From the NCBI GenBank assembly GCA_027730885.1, contig JAQCHM010000231.1:1-5653 (forward strand): 5,653 bases of DNA, given 5' to 3'. Source of the DNA: Actinomycetota bacterium. GTDB taxonomy: Bacteria; Actinomycetota; Acidimicrobiia; Acidimicrobiales; SZUA-35. The notes beneath the pieces were generated by a model, which made no database searches, was not told the DNA's origin, and was given only the letters and a program-made list of their open reading frames with translations. Positions 1 to 5,470 of the stretch are shown here, in pieces (the stretch's first letter is position 1; each line of letters begins with the position of its first letter). Position numbers and translations under genes: made by a program.

Positions 1-433
1 CGTCCTTGCCGGCCTTCCCCATCTCCCGCCAGTAGGCGGCCGCGTGACGCATCATCAACCAGGTCCCCTTCTGGTGGACGTTGATCACCGCGTCGAACTC
101 GGCCTCGGTCATGTTGACCAACATGCGGTCCCGCAGGATGCCCGCGTTGTTGACCACAGCATGAAGATCACCGAAGGCCTCGATGGCCTGGTTGATCATG
201 CGCTGCGACCCCTCCCAGTCGGCGACCGAGTCGCCGTTCGCCACCGCCTCGCCGCCGAACGATTCGATCTCGGCCACCGTCTCGGCCGCCGGGCCGATAT
301 CGGAGCCCGTGCCGTCCTGGGCCCCGCCGAGATCGTTGACGACGACCTTGGCTCCCTCACGGGCGAACAACAGCGCATGTTCACGACCGACCCCGCGTCC
401 CCCGCCGGTGACGATGACGACTCGCCCGTTCAA
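1..433 (-). CDS. Short-chain dehydrogenase/reductase (SDR), N-terminal part, runs off left edge
   Basis: NAD(P)-dependent SDR oxidoreductase; 144 residues are visible and the 3' end lies outside the window. Seen: the Rossmann glycine motif TGGGRGVG at residues 9-16, an acidic stretch NDLGGAQDGTG at 33-43, the structural motif NNAG at 95-98 followed by ILRDRML, and the helix-4 Asn in INVHQKG (about 118). The Ser-Tyr-Lys catalytic residues would fall beyond the edge. The NDLGGA and NNAGILRDRM wording is typical of SDRs related to 3-oxoacyl reductases and the dehydrogenase part of multifunctional beta-oxidation enzymes, so an acyl or hydroxyacyl substrate is plausible but not shown. Start: TTG at 433 has an AGG seven bases upstream and gives a normal short N-terminus. 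An in-frame ATG at 472 would add 13 residues (MNSVQDPSASGHS) with less G/C-biased third positions and no visible ribosome site. Divergent from the PhyH gene. Confidence 0.9.
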   Translation of the reverse strand, partial: MNGRVVIVTGGGRGVGREHALLFAREGAKVVVNDLGGAQDGTGSDIGPAAETVAEIESFGGEAVANGDSVADWEGSQRMINQAIEAFGDLHAVVNNAGILRDRMLVNMTEAEFDAVINVHQKGTWLMMRHAAAYWREMGKAGKD

Positions 434-525
434 CGAATGACCTGATGCCGACGGATCCTGGACCGAGTTCATGTGTTCGGTCTAGCGCGTTGGAGTCGCC
501 GGGTCGATCCGTGAGACGATTTCCC
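434..525. promoter_or_regulatory. Divergent intergenic region between SDR and PhyH genes
   Basis: This 92-bp gap must hold the 5' signals of both divergent genes. On the minus strand a TCGACC / 17 bp / TAGACC pair (about 508 down to 480) has correct spacing but a poor match to a housekeeping promoter. No convincing plus-strand promoter and no strong Shine-Dalgarno sequence precede the PhyH ATG. The promoter role is inferred from gene layout only. Confidence 0.3.
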
Positions 526-1737
526 ATGGCCATCGGACTCACACCCAGCCAACTCGCCGACTATCAGCGTGACGGCTTCGTCGTTCTGCGCAACGTCTTC
601 TCCGACGACGAGATCTCTCGCCTCGAGACGGGCTTCGCCCGCAACCCGCCCCTCGACGGCACGCTCTACGACGTCAAGACGCTCAACTACCCGGAACCTG
701 GTCGCTACACCCTTGCCAACAACTGTCTCAAGGACCCCGACTTGGCCTTCCTGGCTGAGCATCCCACGGTCACCTCCGCCGTCGGCGATGCACTGGGAGG
801 ACAGCCCAAGCTCACGACCTACGTCATCTACGAGCGCACACCGGGAGGTGCGGGTATTCCGTCGCACAACGACTACAAACGCTGGCGACCTGTCGGTTCG
901 TCCATGAACTGGGCGTTCACCATCGTCCCGTTCTGCGACTTCGACGCCGAAGCTGGTCAGTTGTTCGTGGCGCCCGGTTCGCACCGGCTCGACCGCATCT
1001 CCACCGGGCCCGAGCGGCCGCTGACGGTCAGCCCGGCCATCAAGCCTTCCGAGGACGACTTCGTTGACCCCGCCCTCTGCCGTCGCGACTTGCTCATCAT
1101 GAACATGCACACCTGGCACCGCGCCTCGGGCAACCGGTCCGATCACTCCCGGTCGGGCGCCTTCAACAAGTACGCCGCAGCCGATGCTCCTCCGGCGACG
1201 GGGTACTACGTCTATGACTCCGAGGTGCATCAGGCCCTCAGCCCTGAAGGCCGTTCGGTCATCGCGGTGCACTCCGATCTCCCGGTCTCGATGACCCGTC
1301 TCCTCCTGACCCGGCTCACGGGCGACGGAACGCAGGAGATCCTGCTGGTGCAGGGTGATGACGGCCGGCTCCGGCTCCCCGGTGGACCGGTGTGCGTCGA
1401 GCAGGCGATCGCCGACTGGGATCGGGGCAATTACATCGCCAGCCTGCAGGCCGCGCTCCGCGACCAACTCCGCATCGAGACGCCATGGGTGTCCTACGTC
1501 GGCGACTACGTCGAACCCACCGGACTGTGCCGTCTCTACGCCTATGACCTCACCGGTCTCGGTTTCCCCGTCTCCTACGACGGACGCTGGCTGAACCGTG
1601 AGCAGGTCGAGTCCGCTCGTTCGGACCTCGCTTTCGGCTATGAGCCCGAGGCCTGGGATCTGTGGTGCGACCCCTCAACCATCCGGGGTAAGGGTCTGAC
1701 CCAGGCCCAGTGCCGAGTCAACCAGTACGCCTACTGA
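526..1737 (+). CDS. PhyH-family Fe(II)/2-oxoglutarate dioxygenase with C-terminal degenerate Nudix-like domain
   Basis: Predicted soluble, 403 residues. The N-terminal ~250 residues look like a phytanoyl-CoA dioxygenase (PhyH) family oxygenase, which hydroxylates a small molecule using Fe(II), O2 and 2-oxoglutarate. Seen: opening LTPSQLADYQRDGFVVLRNV (5-24), iron-ligand motif HND (H114, D116), core strand GQLFVAPGSHR (144-154), distal His H198 in TWHRASGN, and R209, the likely 2-oxoglutarate anchor. Substrate unknown. Residues ~256-345 read as a second domain: LLLTRL, EILLVQGDDGRLRLPGGPV, AALRDQLRIET, then SYVGDYVE. The order fits a Nudix fold, but the Nudix box REUXEE reads RDQLRI, so hydrolase activity is doubtful. 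ATG 526 is preferred because the PhyH fold begins directly after it; the frame stays open upstream to an ATG at 445, which would add 27 residues lacking family character. The 3' end overlaps the convergent gene by 63 bp. Confidence 0.88.
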   Translation: MAIGLTPSQLADYQRDGFVVLRNVFSDDEISRLETGFARNPPLDGTLYDVKTLNYPEPGRYTLANNCLKDPDLAFLAEHPTVTSAVGDALGGQPKLTTYVIYERTPGGAGIPSHNDYKRWRPVGSSMNWAFTIVPFCDFDAEAGQLFVAPGSHRLDRISTGPERPLTVSPAIKPSEDDFVDPALCRRDLLIMNMHTWHRASGNRSDHSRSGAFNKYAAADAPPATGYYVYDSEVHQALSPEGRSVIAVHSDLPVSMTRLLLTRLTGDGTQEILLVQGDDGRLRLPGGPVCVEQAIADWDRGNYIASLQAALRDQLRIETPWVSYVGDYVEPTGLCRLYAYDLTGLGFPVSYDGRWLNREQVESARSDLAFGYEPEAWDLWCDPSTIRGKGLTQAQCRVNQYAY

Positions 1738-2538
1738 TCCGCCCGCTCCCGGCTGTGGGCGCCAGACGACGACGCTCCCGATCGCCGTTCGACTGTCCTC
1801 GGCGCCCGGCAACCCGTCGGGGAATCTGACCGCCAGGACCAGGTGACCGTCTACGACCGATCGTCCGGTCGCCCAGACGTCGGGAAGCCAGCGATCGCTC
1901 ACAGCCAGCTGGGCCCAGCTGTTGCGCCCCGCGAGGCGGCCCTCCACCGAGCACTCCGGTTCGCCGGCCCCGGCCCGACTGACGCTGACCGCAAGCGGCA
2001 CCAGCGCTGCCGCGCCGAGCGGGACCTGTTGTCCACCGACCGCCAAGGCGAACGCATGGCGCAGACGACGGGCAGCCCCCGCTCGCAGCAGGGTGAGGAC
2101 CCGGTCGTTCCCGGGCGGCGCATCGGCCACATGACAGGCAGCGCGGTCGATCCACTCGTCGGGGAACGCCGTGAGGAACTGCCCCATCCGACGGGCCCGG
2201 GGCAGCGGGAGGTCGCGCAGGAACTCGTGGAACCCCTCAGTCCGCATCCGTTCGAGCGCCATCGTCAGCCACCAGCGTCGAGCGGCGTCGAAGTCCCCCT
2301 CGGCCCACTCGCCAACGAAGCCGCCGTCGCGGATGGCGTCGTTCCACAGCCGGTGCAACGCGACGCAGGGAAGTTCCTCCCCACCGAAGGCGACGAGTGC
2401 CAGCTCGGCATCGACGTCCGGGTGCTGGTCGAGGCGCACCTCTCCCTCGACCCAACGGATCCGATGCGGCGCCGCCCGCCCGTCGGAACTGCAGGCCACG
2501 TCGAGGACCAGTTCCCGAGCAGCATCGGTCCACCTCAC
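1675..2538 (-). CDS. Uncharacterised 287-aa protein, third gene of the MoxR-VWA operon
   Basis: I do not recognise this family. It starts at GTG 2538, ten bases after the stop of the VWA gene; a GAGG ribosome site eight bases upstream overlaps that stop codon, so translation is probably coupled. No signal peptide, membrane segment, nucleotide-binding motif or metal motif is visible. The N-terminal half is charged and Trp-rich (RRWWLTMALERMRTEGFHEF around 87-106, then FLTAFPDEWID at 121-131) and looks helical. The C-terminal half (about 165-287) looks beta-rich, with short hydrophobic strands such as VPLAVSVSRAG and HLVLAVRFPDG, and may be a small sandwich-like domain. Its last 20 codons lie antisense to the 3' end of the PhyH gene. 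By position it may be an accessory, adaptor or client of the MoxR-VWA machine; that role is inference only. Confidence 0.8.
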   Translation of the reverse strand: MRWTDAARELVLDVACSSDGRAAPHRIRWVEGEVRLDQHPDVDAELALVAFGGEELPCVALHRLWNDAIRDGGFVGEWAEGDFDAARRWWLTMALERMRTEGFHEFLRDLPLPRARRMGQFLTAFPDEWIDRAACHVADAPPGNDRVLTLLRAGAARRLRHAFALAVGGQQVPLGAAALVPLAVSVSRAGAGEPECSVEGRLAGRNSWAQLAVSDRWLPDVWATGRSVVDGHLVLAVRFPDGLPGAEDSRTAIGSVVVWRPQPGAGGSVGVLVDSALGLGQTLTPDG

Positions 2539-2546
2539 CGATCCGA

Positions 2547-2550
2547 CCTC
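2547..2550 (-). promoter_or_regulatory. Shine-Dalgarno site overlapping upstream stop codon
   Basis: On the minus strand GAGG lies eight bases before the GTG start at 2538 and shares bases with the TGA (2551-2549) ending the VWA gene. This supports the GTG start and suggests translational coupling between the two genes. Confidence 0.55.
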
Positions 2551-3790
2551 ACCGATTCGGTCCTGATCGGGTGGCCTCGATGCGCACGGTTCGGGACCAC
2601 GTCGGTGGGTCCGGGGGCGTCAGCCCGGACGCCGGATCGACGCCGAGCAGTCCGACGATGACAACGCACCGTTCCGGAGGGACCGATGGCCAGGGTGTGA
2701 AGCCGTCGGTCAGCACCACGATGACCGACGGCCTCGGGCGCCGATCCTGGGCGACAGCCAGGCCCGCGGCCATGTCGGTTCCGCCACCGCCGAAGAGCTG
2801 GACTTCCTCGATACGCCGTACCCTGCTGACGGCCTGCACCGCGTCGTCGCACGCAAGGACATCGACCCGGGCGATTCCGGCCGCCCGCAGCAAACCCTCG
2901 ACCTCGGCCAGCGCAGTGCTCAGCAGCGTGTCGTCCACCGAAGAACTCGTGTCGCAGACCACAGCCACGTCGATCGACGGGTCTCGCAACGAGGGCAACG
3001 CGACGATGCCATGGCCGCCGCCGATCTCCGACATCGCCGCCGCGCGACGAGATGGGCGTTCGTAGCTGTAGTCGACGGCTCCCCTGCGACTGGCGACGCC
3101 GCGCCGGATCTCGGCGGCAAGCTCGGCTCTCCAGTCGACCGTCGGGCTGCGTCGGGTCTCGGCCCATCGGCGAAGTCCGGGGGGCGCACCGTCGGCGGAG
3201 AGGACGTCGTTTGCGACCTGTTGGCGGATGAGTTCCTGTTGCTCCCGCCCGACACCGGCCCGACGCTCCCCGCGATCGGACGATGGCGGTGGCGGGTCGA
3301 ACGGACCGGTCCGGCCGTGGGCCCCGCTTCCGCAGTCCCACTGCTGGTCGCCGTCGCGGGACGCCAACGGATCGCCTGATCGGAAATACTCCTCGGCCAG
3401 TCCACCGTCTCGGCAACCCAACTGCGTCGCGGTGGCCGACGGCCTCGCACGAGGCAGATCGACCGGGAAGTCATCGCCGATCTCGGCGTCGGCCGCGTCG
3501 ACCCAGTGCGCCAGTTCGGCCGTGTCGCCCAGTTCGACCGCCTTGGCTCGTCCCGCGTGGTCCCGCAGCACGTGCGCCGTGAGGTGCAACAGCTCGCCGC
3601 CCAGCTGGTTGATGTCCCAACGCCCCGCAACGTCAGGATCGAGGTGCACCCGCCACCATTCGTCGACCTGGATGCCCCCGAGACCCTCGACCGCATCGAC
3701 CGAGAGTGCGAAGACGGCGGAAGCCAGGTAAGGGTATCGATTGGCGGCCCAGAGACGGGCGGCCGCCACCTTGTGCTGGTCGGGATGCAT
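2549..3790 (-). CDS. DUF2201-type protein: metallopeptidase-like N-terminus plus VWA domain, MoxR partner
   Basis: 413 residues, starting at ATG 3790, 26 bases after the MoxR stop. The N-terminal ~135 residues match the putative metallopeptidase part of the DUF2201 family (ARLWAANRYPYLASAVFAL at 11-29, then AADAEIGDDFP and GGLAEEYFRSG). The zinc-motif region reads HLTAH at 69-73 plus H78: both motif histidines are kept, but the Glu of canonical HExxH is Leu70, so peptidase activity is questionable. A low-complexity charged/Pro linker covers ~140-190. The C-terminal ~270-400 is a VWA domain with a complete metal-ion-dependent adhesion site: DTSSS (D280, S282, S284), GGGGTD (T338) and TDGF (D362). 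VWA proteins of this type are known partners of MoxR ATPases, where the VWA domain binds client or ATPase through Mg2+. Cytoplasmic; no membrane segment seen. Confidence 0.88.
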   Translation of the reverse strand: MHPDQHKVAAARLWAANRYPYLASAVFALSVDAVEGLGGIQVDEWWRVHLDPDVAGRWDINQLGGELLHLTAHVLRDHAGRAKAVELGDTAELAHWVDAADAEIGDDFPVDLPRARPSATATQLGCRDGGLAEEYFRSGDPLASRDGDQQWDCGSGAHGRTGPFDPPPPSSDRGERRAGVGREQQELIRQQVANDVLSADGAPPGLRRWAETRRSPTVDWRAELAAEIRRGVASRRGAVDYSYERPSRRAAAMSEIGGGHGIVALPSLRDPSIDVAVVCDTSSSVDDTLLSTALAEVEGLLRAAGIARVDVLACDDAVQAVSRVRRIEEVQLFGGGGTDMAAGLAVAQDRRPRPSVIVVLTDGFTPWPSVPPERCVVIVGLLGVDPASGLTPPDPPTWSRTVRIEATRSGPNR

Positions 3791-3816
3791 GGTTGATCAA
3801 CGACCCCGTCGGGGCA

Positions 3817-4929
3817 TCAGGGCAGAAGGCCGGCGTCGCGGAGCAGGGGGACGAACCGAGCCGCCTCCGGCGGCGCGGCCACCCCCTCCGGTCGACATCG
3901 GGCGAGAATCCGAGCGGCCATGGCGGCCACGTCGGGCGCGTCGGCAGCCGCGACACCAAGGACGTTCCAACCTGCGGCCCATCGCTCGGGTGTCGGGTTC
4001 GAAGCGACCGCCGCCGCAACCGACGTCAGCGCGGCATACGCCCGGTCACCGCGTTCGGGCAACTCGAATCCTTGGGGGTCGGCCAGCACGACCTCAGGAT
4101 CGGGCAAGTCGAGTTCGAGCATCCACGTCAGGAACTCGATGCCTGCACCGCGACCTACGCACCCGGCGATCAACGCCGACAACACCGCCGGTGCGGCGTC
4201 GACCGATCGTGCTGCACCGAGCAAGCGGGCTGCCATGTCCCACGATCGGGGGCTCGGCCAGGCTCTGCCGGCGGCCGCGCGCTCGAGCGGCGGTGCGGAC
4301 ACCAGCGCGGGCCGAACCTGGAGGAAGGATGCAACGTCGACGCGGGCGCGGGTCACCGAGCGCTGCCAGTCGGGGAGAAGCTCGACGACCGAGGGCGGGG
4401 GAAAACCGGAAATGAACCCTTCGGCGATGCTCTGCGCGTCGACCGTCCAATCGAGATGGCAGAAGCGGTTGGCCAACGGTCCCGACAGATCCCATCCGTC
4501 CGCAGCCTGGTCCGGCGGGTTGGCCGCAGCAACGACGGCCACGTCGTCGGGCAGCGCGAGGTCGCCGACGATCCGCTCGAGGACCACTCGCAACAGCGCG
4601 GCCTGCACGGCCGGTGGCGCGGTCGAGATCTCGTCGAGGAAGAGCACGCCTCGTCCCGCTGAGGCCAGACGCTGGGCCCACGACGGGGGAGCGAAACGGA
4701 CGCCCCCCTCGAACACGATGGGAAGCCCGGCGAAGTCCGATGGCTCACGGATGGAGGCGATGACGACCTCGCAGGCCTGGCCACTCGCGCCGGCCAACGC
4801 CTGCACGGCCGAACTCTTGCCGGTGCCCGGCGCACCCCACAACAGAACGGGGGTACGCGACGCCACGGCCAAACCGAGAGCTTCCAATGCAGGGTTCGTC
4901 ACGAATCGCCTCGTTTGCGCCGGGGACAC
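3817..4929 (-). CDS. MoxR-family AAA+ ATPase
   Basis: 370-residue AAA+ ATPase, first gene of the minus-strand operon. Seen: Walker A GAPGTGKS at 32-39, Walker B GVLFLDE at 94-100, sensor-1 Asn in AAANPP (N137), arginine-finger region PLANRF (R155) and sensor-2 region SPRSWDMA (R228), all intact, so it should hydrolyse ATP. The remaining ~140 residues form a helical lid and C-terminal extension. MoxR ATPases form ring oligomers that act as chaperones or activators with a VWA-domain partner; the next gene supplies that partner. Start: GTG 4929, supported by AGGGG nine bases upstream and by a normal short N-terminus before the ATPase core; a second GTG at codon 10 is possible. The promoter must lie in the divergent region to the right; a CAAAAT on the minus strand (about 4956-4951) could be a -10 element, but no good -35 accompanies it. 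Confidence 0.93.
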   Translation of the reverse strand: MSPAQTRRFVTNPALEALGLAVASRTPVLLWGAPGTGKSSAVQALAGASGQACEVVIASIREPSDFAGLPIVFEGGVRFAPPSWAQRLASAGRGVLFLDEISTAPPAVQAALLRVVLERIVGDLALPDDVAVVAAANPPDQAADGWDLSGPLANRFCHLDWTVDAQSIAEGFISGFPPPSVVELLPDWQRSVTRARVDVASFLQVRPALVSAPPLERAAAGRAWPSPRSWDMAARLLGAARSVDAAPAVLSALIAGCVGRGAGIEFLTWMLELDLPDPEVVLADPQGFELPERGDRAYAALTSVAAAVASNPTPERWAAGWNVLGVAAADAPDVAAMAARILARCRPEGVAAPPEAARFVPLLRDAGLLP

Positions 4930-4938
4930 CGCATGCTA

Positions 4939-4943
4939 CCCCT
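4939..4943 (-). promoter_or_regulatory. Shine-Dalgarno site for the MoxR gene
   Basis: AGGGG on the minus strand, nine bases before the GTG codon at 4929. It is the best ribosome site in the area and is the main support for the GTG start. An ATG at 4934 nearby is out of frame with the ATPase. Confidence 0.5.
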
Positions 4944-4972
4944 GCGGCGGATTTTGCTCGAAGAAGTCGCAC

Positions 4973-5004
4973 GGCCTTCGCCAGGCTGTAGCGTCTCGAA
5001 GGCC
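4973..5004. repeat. 8-bp inverted repeat sharing bases with the terminator stem
   Basis: GGCCTTCG at 4973-4980 and CGAAGGCC at 4997-5004 are perfect reverse complements separated by 16 bases. The right arm uses the first five bases (AGGCC, 5000-5004) of the terminator's left arm, so the two hairpins cannot form together. A further CGAAG at 4959-4963 can pair with CTTCG at 4976-4980. It could be an antiterminator-like element on a plus-strand RNA, a protein-binding dyad upstream of the MoxR gene, or a chance match in G+C-rich DNA. Confidence 0.45.
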
Positions 5005-5039
5005 CCGGGAATCCCTCCTCCCGGGGCCTCCAACTTTTT
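5000..5039 (+). terminator. Strong intrinsic-terminator-like hairpin with T-tract
   Basis: AGGCCCCGGGA (5000-5010) and TCCCGGGGCCT (5019-5029) form a perfect 11-bp stem with an 8-base loop. After CCAAC comes TTTTT at 5035-5039, so it is oriented for plus-strand transcripts; no T-tract exists for the other direction. The T-run begins five bases after the stem, which is a little late for a classic terminator. No plus-strand gene lies upstream of it in this window, since everything from 1675 to 4929 is on the minus strand. It therefore either ends an unannotated short transcript or antisense transcription, or acts as a leader attenuator about 120 bp before the WXG100 gene. Confidence 0.65.
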
Positions 5040-5059
5040 GGCACGTCGCTCGTCCCGCT

Positions 5060-5071
5060 GGGACCGGTCCC
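5060..5071. promoter_or_regulatory. 12-bp perfect palindrome, possible operator
   Basis: GGGACCGGTCCC is a perfect 12-bp palindrome, about 90 bp before the WXG100 start and 130 bp before the MoxR start. A smaller dyad, CCGCC-AGACA-GGCGG, lies at 5112-5126. Position in a divergent intergenic region fits a transcription-factor site, but no clear promoter is seen to anchor it and G-C palindromes are common in such DNA. Confidence 0.25.
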
Positions 5072-5161
5072 CATCGCCTGGCCCTCGCCCAACACGTACG
5101 TTCGCCGTCAGCCGCCAGACAGGCGGAACGACATCCCGTACACGCGGGGAAAGCGAGCAAG

Positions 5162-5458
5162 ATGATGACCGACAACATTCTCCTTCGGGCCGACGATGCC
5201 AGGGCGGTGGCGGGCGACGTCAACCGGGCGGCGGCCGAGACCACTGATCAACTGGCATCGCTCCGAGGGTGCCTCGCCACGCTGGGCGACAGCTTCCAGG
5301 GCCAGAGCGCGAGGGCGTTCGACGACCGCTACCAGGAGTGGGCCGAGCGTGCGTGGCAACTCATCGACGCGCTGGACGCGCTCGGGGGATTCCTCGACGG
5401 TGCCGCCGGCGCGATCGAGGAGACCGACGCCCGGCTGGCTGCCCAACTCCGAGCCTGA
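5162..5458 (+). CDS. WXG100-like (ESX family) small helical protein
   Basis: 98 residues (97 from the second ATG at 5165), all-helical in appearance, of the usual WXG100 length. These proteins form helical-hairpin dimers and are substrates or components of type VII (ESX) secretion; they have no signal peptide, and none is seen here. Residues 7-40 form helix 1; the turn reads DSFQGQSARAF (43-53), so the Trp of the W-x-G motif is Phe45 with Gly47 kept; helix 2 follows (YQEWAERAWQLIDALDALGGFLDGAA, here only 57-82) with the normal heptad-like hydrophobic pattern. The C-terminal Tyr-xxx-Asp/Glu signal is not evident: the matching place reads AIEETD (84-89). Purines (GGGGA at 5146-5150) lie 11 bases before the first ATG, a weak ribosome site. 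It precedes a likely secretion-ATPase gene in the same orientation, which supports the assignment. Confidence 0.8.
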   Translation: MMTDNILLRADDARAVAGDVNRAAAETTDQLASLRGCLATLGDSFQGQSARAFDDRYQEWAERAWQLIDALDALGGFLDGAAGAIEETDARLAAQLRA

Positions 5459-5470
5459 TCGCAGCCGGCC

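Noticed and set aside
445..525. ATG at 445 as the PhyH gene start
   Set aside because: The added 27 residues have no PhyH character and no ribosome site, and the extension would cover nearly the whole divergent control region. ATG 526 starts directly before LTPSQL.
469..1467. Long open minus-strand frame (332 codons) opposite the PhyH gene
   Set aside because: The plus-strand frame has clear PhyH motifs; the antisense frame is Arg/Gly/Val-rich without domain character, as expected for the mirror of G/C-biased codons.
3804..3814. CCCC-GTC-GGGG dyad between the MoxR and VWA genes as a terminator
   Set aside because: Four-base-pair stem, three-base loop and no T-tract, inside a tight operon.
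5039..5044. TGGCAC resembling a sigma-54 -24 element
   Set aside because: The expected GC at -12 is missing (TCGT where TTGC-like sequence should be), and sigma-54 is generally absent from actinobacteria.
3920..5458. A 512-codon plus-strand frame that joins sequence opposite the MoxR gene to the WXG100 protein
   Set aside because: Only the last 98 residues look like a real protein. The rest lies antisense to a textbook AAA+ gene and across the terminator hairpin, so it is an open-frame artefact of high G+C.
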